64,000 nucleotides of DNA from Apium graveolens (taxonomy: Eukaryota; Streptophyta; Magnoliopsida; Apiales; Apiaceae), in NCBI RefSeq assembly GCF_009905375.1, contig NC_133652.1, positions 16,294,850 through 16,358,849 on the forward strand, given 5' to 3'. Below are positions 10,081 through 22,400 of this stretch, piece by piece. The notes below the pieces were generated by a model. That model searched no databases. It saw nothing but the letters and a program-made list of their open reading frames with translations, and was not told the origin of the DNA. The number at the start of each line of letters is the position of its first letter. Position 1 is the first letter of the stretch. Made by a program: the position numbers and the translations under genes.

Positions 10081-13000
10081 TTATTCATCATTCTGATAGA
10101 TGGTAGGCCTGAGATTATGTAACTTTGAATTTCCATGAGATAGATCATCGAGCTCCAGAAATCCAATTTTATTTCCATCAAGATTAAAAGTTAAAACATT
10201 AGTCCATAGACTAATTTCTATCTTGGCTCCTCCAATAGGCATATCAACAACATATTCAGTTTGATCAATGTACTTTCGAATATAGTTAGATTTGTAAGAC
10301 ATTCCTTTCTACTTTAACTGTATCAGGTTCTTTATGAATGCAGACCATTTGGCAATTACGGAATTAGTTACCTTAAGAATTGTGGCAATAAATTCCAATT
10401 CCTGCCATGGTTTATCTCTTAACTGTTCTTGTGTCAACCTTAAGTTTCTCCCAGACTCCAGAATAAATCAATTTTCTCTCCAACAAGATCAATTTGAACT
10501 GCTATGATCTTCTGTAAGTCTTAAAGTATCACATTATCTCCAATTTCTGTCAAATTAAAATACTTTCTTAAAATCAAAGTATCTCCTACAGATAGATCAT
10601 CATTTAATCTTCCAAGACCACTTGTGATTCCAGGTCTTCTAGAGTGAGAACTTCCACTGTAAATCTTCTTTAATGTTTCAAAAGAATCTCTTCTAGGTGT
10701 TGATTTCTTACTTTTCCATAGTAGCTTCTTCTTCTCTTCAAAAGTAAGTTCTGGCTTATCAGAGACTATATTTTCAAAATTAGGATTTGATAAATCATCT
10801 TGAATTGGGTTTGAGAAACAACATGAGGTGGTTGTGATTGGTTGAATAACAACTTCTTCTTTAACTTGAGCAATGTCAGAGGATAATTTCAATTTTTTAG
10901 CCCAGTCAGCTCCATAAATCTTCCTTCTTTGGTGAGCTTGGCTGATTTATTCTTCTTCAGCAATTTTATCAGTATCAAAAGATTTAGCAAATGTATAGAT
11001 TGGATCTATCAGTATTTGTGATTTAGTTGTTGTAGCTACTGATTTCTTCTTTGCAACAACTTTGGCTTTAGGCTTTGAAAGCTTTGACTTCTCTCCTATC
11101 TTCTCTTTCCCTTTATGCTTCCTGTCAGCATTTAAGATAGCTTGAAATCTGAAACACCTTTCAGCATCTGCCTGACTTTCCTCCCTTATGACTATACCCT
11201 TGGTTGGTCTGTTAGAAGGATCATCTTCATAAAGTTCTTAAGAAATAACAGCAATATCAACATTTGTTGTCTTCATGGAATTCTTGAAGTCTTCCTTCAT
11301 TTGCCTTAGTTGTTCTAGATCAACTCCAGGATTTTCTCTTTCAAAGATTCTTCTACTCACCTCAGAGTCAAATGTTTGAATCTTTGGATCCTTGTTGAAT
11401 AGAGTTGTCTTTCTTCCTTTTACTTTCAGAGTTTGAAGATATTGACTTGCTTCTATACCATCTTCTAACTCCAGAATACCCTGGTCTTCATTAGCAATTG
11501 TGACTTGTAAAGTTTGTTGAAATGTTGTAGTCACGGTCAATTCACTAACTCTTCTTTTTCTTCTTTCACTTTCTCCACCTTGTCTAGATTGAGATCTAGT
11601 GATTGCTTTTAATGAACCGCTAATTCCAACCAGCTCTTAACCTCTTCTCATTTCACTATCCTTCTGCCCCCCTTATTACCTCCATCAGGATTTTTATCAT
11701 CAGTATTTGTCAATGTCAGTTATTTGTATTTATATTTAAAAAATTTCTCCGTCTTTTGGTATCATCACCAAGCATTAGAGAAAGAATCAGCTCCATTGAA
11801 TTCTGTACCTCTGTAAGTTGATCAGACATTTGAACTTATTTAGCTTCCAATCTAGCTTGATTAGCTTCAATTGTAGTTTGTCTGGAAGTTATTGGTGCAA
11901 TTTGTTTATGAATTTCCTGATGTGTAGTCAGCCTTGAAGCAATCAATGATTCTTTGATCTGATTAATTTGAGAAGTAGTTGCTTCTTGAGCTGTATGTAA
12001 GGATCTGACAACCAGAGTTGATGCTTTCAGATGAGTCAGCATATCAGGATTTTGAATTCTCCGTTCAGCTGTTTCCAGATGCTCAACAACATTTGTTCCG
12101 GAAATAGGATATGTATCATCTTTCCATTTAACATTTTAGATAGCTTCAAAATAATCATGTTTCTTCTTGACATCTAACTCTTTCAGTTTTTGTTGCCTTA
12201 CATCTGTAAGCATATCTTCGTGGAAGAAAAGATCATCTTCAGGATCTATAAGAACATTAGAAATATTAGCTTCTTCATCATCATTAGATTCCCCCTTTGT
12301 AACTAGATTTTGAACTATCTGTTGAACTTTCTCACCAGCTTTACCATTTAAGATAGACTCATAAATTAGTGTAGTATGTGATCCAGTAGCTTCAGAAGCT
12401 TCAATACCAACAACAGTAAACTCTACATCTTCAAGAATTGTAGATAAATGAAGTGGAGCTTCTAAATTTACTTCCAAAATCTCAGTTCCTGTAGCGTGCT
12501 GTGGTGACCCTGAAATGGATGAAACTTTATGAATGGACTGTTGTGCTACTACATCTTCAACAACAACAGGGATTACTTCTGGTGGTGGAATAGTAAAGTG
12601 AATGGACTGTTTTCAGCAAAAACAGGGATTGCTACATGTGGTGGAATAGTAGATTGAATGGACTGCAAGAAAGTATCAGTACTTAGACCTGCAGGGAGAT
12701 TAATAACACTTGGTACATCAAAGTTTCTTCAAGGGTTAACAGACTGTTGTTCAACATCTGTTTCTTTAGTACTCCGTGTACCTACAAAAATATAACAATA
12801 ACACTTAATCTCTCTATTCTTTTAAAGTAGTCTCACTATTTCTCACACCACACATCTCATGACTTTTAATAGTCAGAGTTTTCTCACAAGGATTACTAAA
12901 TCCTATCTCTCATCTACCTCTCCTTTTTCCACGAAGGATCCTGCCTCTCTTTAATTATGTTTTCCTCTAAATCTTTTCACATAACTCACATAAAAGCTCA

Positions 13001-13260
13001 GATAATTTGTCGTACATAAATAAGAGGTTGCTAAAGAAGGGTGATCTGTGGTCATACAACTAGATGTAGTCCTTAAATAAGGTCTAGAAATAATCATACC
13101 AACGGGATTTATAACATGAAAAATAAATGCTGACAATACCAAATCAGTATTTAGAATAAATGTTGATAAAGTAAAGACAATATTTATACCTTGTGAATCT
13201 GAAGTCATAATTGAACTCACACTTAACACTGTGGTTGTGACAGTTGTTGTTCACCAAATA
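10081..13260 (-). pseudogene. Copia-A 3' extra ORF (accessory protein of unknown function), broken
   Basis: Between RNase H and the 3' LTR lies a run of minus-strand open segments: 13229-12951, 12477-12136, 12042-11836, 11540-11238, 10892-10521 and 10302-10081. Together they look like one decayed protein. The stretch at 11836-12477 is acidic, then rich in Gln/Thr/Ile with heptad-like spacing (for example QEIHKQIAPITSRQTTIEA), suggesting a coiled coil. Lys/Arg-rich pieces follow at 10950-11120. No catalytic motif is visible. Sirevirus-like Copia elements often carry an extra ORF here, sometimes called env-like, but I see no signal peptide or clear membrane segment. Function unknown. Confidence 0.6.
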
Positions 13261-14324
13261 TGGGAACCTCCATTTGAATTGGAGAGGATTTAATCAGGTT
13301 ACTGTTATGTACCGTGATCTCAAACCTTGTTCTTCTTGCAAATAACCGACACTTGAATGTGTTATTGAAAGCTTTCACAGGGTCTTCAGTAAAAACTGAT
13401 AAAACCCCTGTGTTTCTGTTGGTGTCATAAAGATCTACCTCAGCATGTAGTCTCTTACCAATAAATGTTATTTCTGAGTGGTGATCATAATTTCAAGAAC
13501 TATGTCACTTGATTTTTGGCAATATTTGAGAAATGAATTCAAGTATTTCAGTTGTAAGGAGAAATTTAAGATATAAGATATGTGATTTTGTGATTGAGTG
13601 TGGACAACTTTCTTGGAGAGAAAAAGAAAGTTTCAAAAGTATGTCCTGAATAGACATTTTGGATAGATAAGTACACTCAAAGATCATAATTCTTCTCAGT
13701 GTAGAATTAAAACCTTTTCTTAAATTTTTCCAGTGAAATCAGTTTCTTCCTGTAATGATGTGCTTAGTCTGTACTGAAGTAAACACATGCAACTTAAACA
13801 ATGATTAGTTGAATATATGCATTATTGAAAAAATTCGGAAATTCAGCATTCAGTACCAATTAGAATATGAACAGTTATTCGAAGATTAAACACAATCAAG
13901 AAAAGAAACATTCATTCAGTTAAGGAATCAAAGAAAGCAAAAGATGTTTCATTAACTCACTGTTAATTAAAAATACCGAGTAAACATTTATTTCGAATAA
14001 ATTCAAAATAATCAATAAAACATAATAGTCAACCATGGTTTGACCATTATCAGTATTTAATCACGACTATCAGGATTTATCAGTCAACACTAGTTTGACA
14101 AATATCAGAATTTAACAACTACTGTCAGGATCTATTAGTCAAAGCAAGTTTAACTAATATCAGAGCATATACGCATAATCAGTAGTTTAACATGTAGCTA
14201 TCAGCTAGGATTCATAGAAGTTAATTGCATGTTATTATGACATCATAATTTAACACAATAATCAGTATCTAACAAGTATTGACACATAATAAGATACCAC
14301 GCTTCAAATATTAGTAGTTATTTC

Positions 14325-15712
14325 TTAATTATCAGAGTTTGAGAACTGTCCTGATATCATTCCCAATTCATTCACCAGTCTTGTGAAAATAGCTTCACAG
14401 AGAGGCTTGGTGAATATTTCTGCTAATTGCTGATCTGTTGGAACAAAGACCAATTCCACTGTACATGCTTCCACATGCTCACTTATGAAATGATACATGA
14501 TGCTGATATATTTAGTCATTGAATGCTGCACTGGATTTCCTGTCATTGCAGTAGCACTTTGATTATCACAATATATAGGAATAACATAATAGTCTAACCC
14601 ATAATCCAGTAACTGATTCTTCATCCATATAATTTGAGCACAACAACTTCCTGCATCAATATATTCAGCTTCTACAGTTGATGTGGAAATTGACTTTTGT
14701 TTCTTGCTATACCAAGAAACCAATCCGCCACCAAGAAATTGGCAGCTTCCAGAAGTGCTTTTCCTGTCTATTTTGCATCTGCTAAATCATCATCTGAATA
14801 TCCAGTAAGCTTAAAGTCTGAATCTCTAGGATACCATAATCCCAGATTCATGGTGCCTTTGAGATATTTAAAAATTCTTTTCACAACTAACATATGAGGT
14901 TCCCTTGGATCGACTTGGAACCTTGCACAGAGACAGGTAGCATACATGATATCAGGTCTACTAGTAGTCAAATATAGGAGTGAGCCAATCATACCTCTGT
15001 AGTTAGTTATATCTACTGAAGAACCAGTATTTAAATCTAACTTGGTTGCAGTGACCATGAGAGTTGATGCAGCTGAGCAGTCCTGCATTCCAAATCGTAT
15101 GAGCAAATTTCTGGTGTATTTGGATTGATTTATGAAGATCCCTTCATCAGTCTGTTTTACTTGTAACCCCGAAAAATAACTCAATTCTCCCATCATACTC
15201 ATTTGATACCCAGACTGTATTAGCTTTGCAAATCTCTCACAGAGTTTATCATTAGTATATCCAAAAATGATATCATCAACATATATCTGTACTAATAACA
15301 ATTCCTTGCCATGGTATTTATAAAAGAGAGTTTTGTCAATTGTACCTCTTGTGAAACCACTTTATAACAAAAATAGATCAAGTGTTTCATACCAGGCCCT
15401 TAGAGCTTGCTTCAATCCATATAGTGCTTAATCCAGTAAGTAGACATGATCTGGATAATTTGGATCAATGAACCCTGTAGGCTGTTCAACATAAACTTTC
15501 TCTTCAAGTTATCCATTTAGAAATGCACTATTTACATCCATTTGGAACACTTTAAACTTCTTGTGAGCAGCATAGGCTAGAAAATTTCTTATTGCCTCAA
15601 GCCTTGCAAATGGAGCAAAAGTCTCATCATAATCAATGTCTTCTTGCTGTGAACAACCCTTTGCAACCGGTCTTGCTTTATTTCTTGTAACAATGCCCTC
15701 ACTGTCAGTTTT
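14325..15712 (-). pseudogene. Copia-A reverse transcriptase-RNase H
   Basis: Segments 15712-15509, 15301-14768 and 14723-14325 read as one domain chain with frameshifts and stops between. The RT start has [22 protein letters not shown] and [11 protein letters not shown]. The catalytic box is YVDDIIFG (about 15260-15283). RNase H follows, with VSWYSKKQKSISTSTVEAEY and the IYCDNQSA motif. Stops lie near 15508 and 15429, and frame breaks near 15300 and 14740. The active-site YVDD survives but no intact enzyme can be made. The upstream hinge is separated by Copia-B at 15713-17416. Confidence 0.9.
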
Positions 15713-16959
15713 TGTTAGATATGAATATAACACAGAGGGGGGGGGGTGAATGTGTTTTAGCTTAAATGTTTACTTTTTGGTTTTGCTCTGAGTTTAGCAG
15801 TTGATTGTTATCAATAATTTTGGGGAGTAGATGTTAAACATAAATAACAATGCAAATATGTAGAACAAAGATCTTCAAAACTCACTTAATTTTATATTAA
15901 AAATCAAACAGTGTTTTGCTACAAAATCTCTAAGTTCTTGTTTTAGAACTTAGCTTCTTTCTTGAGAGAGAATACTAGGTTTTCTATCTTGATTATTTTT
16001 GTACTTCTTAACTAGAGGACCAGTGTTAACTTTATAACTCAGTTAACTGCTGGTTTACACAGTGGATAATAAACATGCTATTGGCTTTTCTAAACTGTCA
16101 CTTGTCATTTCTATTTATAGAAAAGCAAATCTTCCATTTATGGCTTAGCATATCTTTAGCATCCCGTGATTACTTTAATCTCCTCTGTCAGTTAATCTTT
16201 GTCATTGATCTTGCACATCTCTCAAGCTGCTTTTTGTAGACTTGTCAATCCAGCTAGTGAATTGTTTGTTGATTTGCAACCTTGGATATTAAACTGTTCT
16301 GCAATTTTGTACTTAGAGAAATTTCTTCACTTCGAGATCTCCAATTAAGCTGTAGAGAACTTGACATCTCGATAGGCATGTTGGCTTGTCGATATCTCTG
16401 AAACTTCATTGTTGACTTGACCTATCGACAACTCTAAGTTCTCTAGTGAATTTTGGTTTATCGATAACTCAGAGTTCTCTAATGAATGTACACTTGTCGA
16501 TATCTCCAACAGCATTTCCTAATGGATTTTGGCTTATTGATAACTCAGAGTTCTCTAATGAATGTACACTTGTCGATATCTCCAACAGCATTTCCTGAGT
16601 TCTCGATAGACAATTCCTGAGTTCTCGATAGGTCTTTCTGAGTTCTCGAATGACTTCTCTATAACACTAATTCCGTGACTTGTAGAGATCTTGACTTAGA
16701 ATGTTTTTCACCAAACAGAATTATTCAACTCCAAGCTTCTTAATAATTCTTCTGAGGCATGATCTTCTTGATCTTCTTCCAAATAGAATTCTTAGGCTTG
16801 ACACTGTTTAGAGAAAAATGCTCCAGTATGCTCCATTTATATTTTACAGACATTAAGTGTTACAAGTATAAATTACAGATTAAGATTACAATACAACTAA
16901 TCTTAGGGTTGTCAATATGACTTAGTCTTGTTATGATACATGCATGTCTTGCACAACAA
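15713..16959 (-). repeat. Copia-B LTR
   Basis: 1247 bp, TGTTAG...ACAACA. Terminal stem-loop arms AACACA (15729-15734) and TGTGTT (15751-15756) flank a ten-G run. Minus-strand polypurine AAATTGGGGGAGAT follows at 16960-16973. Confidence 0.8.
16321..16660. repeat. TCGATA-rich short repeats inside Copia-B LTR
   Basis: About ten variants of (C/G)TCGATA or TATCGA lie within 340 bp. A ~76-bp unit is nearly exactly repeated (16451-16526 and 16527-16600), each containing AGTTCTCTAATGAATGTACA and TTGTCGATATCTCCAACAGC. In LTRs such arrays often lie in U3 and can bind regulators; that role is inferred. Confidence 0.75.
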
Positions 16960-17099
16960 TCTCCCCCAATTTGTGAGAAGATTGCTTATCACAAATTCAT
17001 GCATGTTAACAAGACTAACCCCAAGTTAAAGAATGAAAATAAAACAATACAAAAGCTGATACAACACTTGTACAATGAATATTTGACAGTTTACAATAA

Positions 17100-17327
17100 T
17101 TAAATAAAGTCTGAGCTGTCTGATTCTTTCTCAATTATATTCTTAATTTGCACAAGTATTTCCAATTCTTCTAGGATGGGGGTGTCAGTTAGAGCCTCTA
17201 TTATTTTTAGCAAATCTGGCTTAGGATAACTAGGTAACATCCCTATCCTGTATCTTGATAAAGAGCCGGCTTTTATATTCAGAAATCTTCCATCCTTTGA
17301 TATTCTGCTCTTGCCTGCTGCCTTCAA
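17100..17327 (-). pseudogene. Copia-B 3'-terminal ORF fragment
   Basis: A 75-codon open frame ending about 140 bp before the polypurine tract. It has a basic start and an acidic end (EKESDSSDFI), with RYRIGMLPSYPKPDLLKII in the middle. Reading continues upstream to about 17345. Its position just before the 3' LTR fits the last part of a 3' accessory ORF like those in Copia-A and Copia-D. No catalytic motif; function unknown. Confidence 0.5.
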
Positions 17328-17421
17328 CTCTTCTGATCTTCTGATATACTCAGATCATAGATGTTGATGATATTATTAGCTCCAGTAATCTTTGACATCA
17401 TCTATTATATATTACAGTTTT

Positions 17422-18140
17422 GTTTCTGAACACCCACTTTGTGCCAACTACAAATCTGTTCTTTGGTCTTGGCACAAGAGTCCAGACTTTGTTCCTTTCA
17501 AATTCATTAAGATCCTCTTGCATTGTTGTAACCCAGTCAGCATCTTGAAGAGCTTCTTCCACCTTCTTGGGTTCAGTTTGAGATAGAAAAGAATGGTAGA
17601 GACATTCATTTTGAGTGGCTTTTATGGTTCTTACACAACTATCAGGGTTTCCAACGATTAAGTCAGGTGTGTGTGACTTAGACCATTTTCTTGCAGATGG
17701 AAGTTGTCTTTTCGAAGAAGAACCTCCTCTTGATCCATGAACTCTCTGTTATTTCTTTGACTAGTACTATTATCATTTCCTAATGCTCCCCCTGAATCAA
17801 TGTTCCCATTGTTATCAGTATTTGACTCATCAGAGTTTGAGGAATGAGGGTATGATGATCTATCTACTGATGTCTCTTGAGTTGAATCACTTGAAGAAGT
17901 CTCTGGATTTGGATCATGTTGCTCCCCCTCAACATATGCTTCAGTGTTAGAAGAATTTCCACTGTCATGTGGATCATCAGAGCCTTGAATGATATCAGGA
18001 TTACTATATCAGGATCAGGATTTAAAAGTTTAGCTTATGGTACTTCATTTCAAATCTCAATTTGTCATGGTCATCTGCATCTTCTAGACCTGTTATCTTC
18101 TTGTCATCAAACGATACATATATTGATTCCATGACTGTTC
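17422..18140 (-). pseudogene. Copia-A integrase-RT hinge
   Basis: Minus-strand reading gives the variable Ser/Asp-rich linker that follows Copia integrase, then the start of the RT domain (NKVWTLVPRPKNRFVVGTKW) up to the Copia-B insertion at FRNKT. It aligns with the open frame of Copia-C at 38053-38970. Several frame shifts are present. Confidence 0.75.
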
Positions 18141-18146
18141 TTGTTC

Positions 18147-19345
18147 TCATATTATAAACTTTGAACGCTTTTGTAGACAATGGATATCCCACAAAAATAC
18201 CTTCTTTAGCTTTAGATCAAACTTGGTCAGCTGCTCCAGATAAGTTTTGAGAACAAAACACTTACAACCAAAAATGTGAAAGTACTTCAAATTTGGCTTC
18301 TTTCCTTTTACCATCTCAAATGGCATTTTTCCATGCATGTTGATCAATGTTGCATTTTGTGTAAAGCAAGCAGTTTGCACAGCCTCAGCCGAGAAGTAGG
18401 TAGGCAATCTTGCTTCCTCTAACATGGTTCTTGCAGCTTCTATGAGAGTTCTATTCTTTCTTTAAATAACTCCATTTTGTTGTGGAGTTCTAGGAGCAGA
18501 AAACTCTTGTTTTATCCCCTTGAGTTTTAAAAACGCATTTAGAGCTGTTCTTGAATTCAGTTCTATCATCACTTCTAATGATCTTCACTTTGTATGTTGA
18601 TCCTTTTTCCAGCTCTCTTACATGATCCATAAGAATGGATGGGGATTCATCCTTTGTGTGCAGAAAATACACCCATGTGTATCTTATTTATTCATCAACA
18701 ATTACGAGTGCATACCTATTATTGGCAATTGACATAACATTTACTGGACCAAAGAGATCAATATGAAGTAGATGATATGGTTCAAGAATGGAGGATTCAG
18801 TTTTACTCTTGAAAGATATTTTTTTGCTTCGCTTTCTGGCATGAGTCACATAAGCTATCAGGAGTAAACACTGCATTGGGCAATACTCTCACAAGATCTT
18901 TTCTCACAAGTTTATTAATATTGTTGAAATTGAGGTGAGAAAGTCTTTAATGCCAGTTCCAACTGTCTTCCACAGATGCTCCACTAAGTAGACGAACTTC
19001 TGTTTCATCAGTATTTGTGGAGACCCTGGGTTCATATAAACTACCATGTCTTACACCAGTCATTGCAATCGTGCCATTAGTCTTACTGACAATTTCACAA
19101 TGCTCCTCATAGAAATTCACATGGTAACCTCTGTCACAGATTTGACTCACACTGATCAGATTATGCTTGAGTCCTGCAACCAGAGCTACATTCTCAATGA
19201 TGATATTTCCAATTTTTATTTTGCTATATCCCAAGATTTTTCCTAAGTTTCTATCTTCTTAAGAAACACTTGGGCCGGCTTTCTCCTCAAATTCTGATAG
19301 CAGGGATTTATAACCAGTCATGTGTCCTGAGCATCCATTGTCCAA
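18147..19345 (-). pseudogene. Copia-A protease-integrase
   Basis: The protease region reads LVLDNGCSGHM (19325-19350): the usual catalytic Asp-Ser-Gly is Asp-Asn-Gly (19334-19342), so the protease is probably dead. Then comes the gag-pre-integrase region (19234-18947) with SWNWH, a stop codon, and the Cys pair LCDSCQKAK. The integrase core keeps HIDLFGPV (first Asp) and reads IIRSDDRTEFKN at the second Asp, where Copia-C has SDNGTEF. The C-terminal part 18425-18147 matches Copia-C closely. Frames change near 18680 and 18480. Not functional. Confidence 0.9.
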
Positions 19346-19559
19346 GACTAGAGTATTCCTCCTTTTACCCTGCAATCAGTATTTGAAATCAGTTAGTGTT
19401 TTTAAGGACCCATACTTTCTTGGATCATTTGGCCTTTTTAAGTTTGTTAACATATGTAGCAAAAGACTTCTTATCAAATTTTATGTTAACATCCTTCCTA
19501 TCAGTATTTACACATGCAGAAACAGATTTTGCTTTATTTAAAGAGGGTTTCAGTTTATA

Positions 19560-20410
19560 ATAATCATAATACAAATTGTGATACTCTTTACATGTATAAA
19601 TAGAGTGCTATACACTACCACGATGAAAACAAGGACTTTGTGGTTTATATCTAATTATTCTTTTCTTAAACTCTGATTTGGGGGGAACGATATTTATCTC
19701 TTTATTCTTCCTGCAAGAATTAGCAAGATTATTAGTACTACCACAGTTCAAACAAGCATTTCTAGGTGCATTGGGAGGAGCTACATAATTACCATTCTTA
19801 TTAATACCTACCTTGCCATTTCTATTTTTCCTAGGCCTTTTTTTCTTGTCTTTCATGTGTAAATCCTTCAGCTTTTGCTTAAGCTGTTTCTGAGTCATTA
19901 AACCAATATTTACTGATTTTGTGTGAACCTGTTCACTCTTATCAATAATTAAGTTTGATCTAGGTGATGAGGTTTAAGCTACCTCATTAATTGATTTAAT
20001 AGTATTAGCACTTGGACTAAAATTAATGGTCTTCAACTGAGCCTTGTTCAGTTTGACCTTAGTATCAGTACTTACTGGTTTATTTTTCTCAGTTTCTTTT
20101 TCAATTTTCTATCAGAATTAGATCTATTAGCATATCCTAATCCTGGTCCCCAACAGCCATTCTCTAAAATTTCCTGAGTTGTGTTTCCTGAGTTAGTCCA
20201 AAGTTTAATAACCTCTCTTTCTTTAGCTAACTCCTTTTCTAGATAAGCATGTTTTTCTAACAATGTTTCTTTAACATAAACAACATTATCTCTTTCTTTT
20301 TCAGTTTCTAGCATGGAAAACAACTCAATTTATAGGTGATCATTCCTTTTCTTTAACTCAGAGTTTTCACTCTTGATTCTATTATTCTCTAAGGTTTGAT
20401 CCCTATAACT
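19560..20410 (-). pseudogene. Copia-A gag C-terminal region with second zinc knuckle
   Basis: Open segments 20323-20072 and 19898-19608. The first is charged and probably coiled coil (EKERDNVVYVKETLLEKHAY). The second carries a knuckle-like CLNCGSTNNLANSC, where the usual His position is weak. Copia-C has the homologous CHNCGNSNHLASFC with a proper CCHC. This segment lies between the first zinc knuckle and the protease. Confidence 0.8.
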
Positions 20411-20440
20411 AACATGCAGATATTTAAGAAACAATCTTAA

Positions 20441-21765
20441 TTAATAGATATCATCAGTATCAAAAGCAAGATTAGTATGAGGTACCTTTAATTCAGCATT
20501 GTCAACCTCAGTATCAGCATTTTCCATGAGTGCATAATTGACCTCATCATCTGATTCTGATGAATCATTCCGGTTTTTCTTCTGTGAGATCAACGCTTGT
20601 TTCTTCTCAGCTTTGGGTTTTCTGCAGTCAGCTGCAAAATGTCCAATTCCATCACAATTGTAGCATCTTTCCTTTGACTTGTCAAGTTTTCCAGATTTTA
20701 ATTCCTTCCAATGAGTACTTCTTCTGTTATTCCTCTTATCAGAGTTTGAGGAACTGGAACCTTTTCTGGAAAATCTTCTCCCTTTCTTGAAGTTCTTGTA
20801 GACCATCTTCTTGAAGCCTTTAACCAATAGAGCAACCATTTGATTCATATCTTCATTGTTGTCATGATCACTATCAATATCTGATTCAATATTAGTATTT
20901 GAGTCATCATCAGAGTTTGATGATTCAGTATCTGACTTCGCAATCATAGCTTTTCCTTTGGAGTGACCTTTTCTCATAGTTTTCTCCTTTGGTTTCTCTT
21001 CAACTTTAAGTGCTACTGGTCTAGGCTTAGATCCTTTCCTCTTACTCCTTTGCTCCATCTCTAGTTCATAAGTTTTCAGTATACCAAAGATCTCATCTAG
21101 AGGTGTGTCATTAAGTTGATAGTTATCCCTTATTGATGTGACCTTAAAGTCCCACTTTCAGGGAGAGTAAGTAGGAATTTCAAGTTTGAGTCCTCTAAAT
21201 CATACTCCTTATTGACAAGAGACAAGTCATTCTGAAGCTTCTGAAATCTGTCATAGATCTCAGTTAAGGACTCATTATCTCTTGAGTCAAAGTGCTCATA
21301 TTCTTGAGTAAGCATTGTCCTCATGTTCTTCTTGATAGCAGTTGTGCCTTGACACTTTACTTCTAAAGCATCCCATATCTCTTTTGATATCTTACATCCA
21401 ATAACCCTATTGTACATAACACTATCAAGACTGTTGTGTAAGATGTGCCTGACTTTTGCATCCTTCATAATAGATGAAAGATCTTCAGGAGAATAGTCCT
21501 TCATGTCTTTGTCAACCATCTTTTCTGGTTTTCCTGCAATAGAAACATCTACCTTCATTGGTTTATGAGGACCATCATAAATCCTGCTTAGATATTCTGG
21601 ATCCGTGGCTTCCAAGCACATAGCCATCCTGACTTTCCCGATTGGATATTCATGTATCTTCAGGATTGGCACCTTGATGGCTTCATACCTACTCATGTTA
21701 CTACTGATCTGTGATGTGGCTGGGGGTGGTGGTTGGGGATTCTGTGGTGCTTTTTTGTCTGCCAT
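20441..21765 (-). pseudogene. Copia-A gag polyprotein (UBN2-type)
   Basis: Starts at the ATG at 21765, 47 bp inside the primer site. Residues 26-200 form the plant Copia gag (UBN2-type) region: SRYEAIKVPILKIHEYPIGK, KEIWDALEVKCQG and LTQEYEHFDSRDNESLTEIY. A frameshift near 21155 ends the first frame. The second (21058-20441) starts MEQRSKRKG and contains a Ser/Asp-rich stretch and the CCHC knuckle CYNCDGIGHFAADC. Its normal role is capsid assembly and RNA packaging. Confidence 0.9.
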
Positions 21766-21811
21766 TAAAGATTGATTTTCGGATCTTAAACTGTTTGTAT
21801 GTCAACATCAA

Positions 21812-21823
21812 GCTCTGATACCA
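21812..21823 (-). other. Copia-A primer binding site (tRNA-iMet)
   Basis: Minus-strand TGGTATCAGAGC complements the 3' end of initiator tRNA-Met, two bases inside the 5' LTR. Confidence 0.95.
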
Positions 21824-21825
21824 AT

Positions 21826-22331
21826 TGTTAGGTCCGTAATCAACTGTAGAGGGGGGTGAATACAGTTTATGCAAATAATTCGACAAAGCTTCAACATAAT
21901 CAACAGTTTTAATATTAACAGATAAAAACTGATTACAAACGTACTCTCTCGAAAGGATGAACAAATATCCTTGAGAGTTTCTAGGTTATGCGAATGATAT
22001 AACAATGTTCGCAATGCTTATAGCATGAACCTAATATGTGCTTTATATAGAGCACAACTACACAATCAAGCAATGAATCATATTCTATTACAATAAGAAA
22101 GCTTATCAATGTATGATTGCTTCTGAGATAAAGTCCTTCACCGCCTTGAATTCCTGCTTTCCTTTTCCTCCTTGAATATCGATTGAAGTGACAAATCCTG
22201 ATGACATCATTTGCTGAACATCAAGTACTGATATAAGTACTGATGACGTTACTCTTCAGTAAATACTGATATAAGTCTTGATATGAACTTCTGATAGTTT
22301 CTTGTCCAGATATCATCGATTATATCTAACA
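21826..22331 (-). repeat. Copia-A 5' LTR
   Basis: 506 bp; stem-loop arms AACTGTA (21842-21848) and TACAGTT (21861-21867). Confidence 0.95.
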
Positions 22332-22400
22332 CCATTCAATTATACACAATATTTTCTCAATATTCGACATGCAAAAAATATAGAGATCATGTAAAAAAAA

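Larger units (their letters stand above)
15713..17416 (-). mobile_element. Copia-B: nested truncated Copia insertion
   Basis: A 1704-bp insertion starting TGTTAGAT and ending ATTACA, flanked by GTTTT at 15708-15712 and 17417-17421. The uninterrupted site is seen in Copia-C near 38233, where the same host codons are contiguous. It comprises one LTR (15713-16959), a polypurine tract and 457 bp of internal DNA with the end of an ORF. No second LTR is present. TG/CA ends and a 5-bp duplication point to integrase insertion despite the missing 5' part; an internally deleted or template-switched cDNA is one explanation. Confidence 0.8.
9345..22331 (-). mobile_element. Copia-A: full-length Ty1/copia LTR retrotransposon, degenerate
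   Basis: Two LTRs (9345-9839 and 21826-22331) both start TGTTAGGTCCG and end TCTAACA. They are flanked by a perfect 5-bp target duplication CCATT (9340-9344, 22332-22336). The tRNA-iMet primer site is at 21812-21823 and the polypurine tract GGGGGAAAT at 9840-9848, both on the minus strand. Gene order gag-PR-IN-RT-RH is Ty1/copia. After RNase H comes ~4.2 kb with an extra ORF, a layout seen in Sirevirus-like elements. The coding region has several stops and frameshifts and is split by Copia-B. LTRs differ by roughly 6-7% by eye, so it is an old insertion. Confidence 0.95.
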
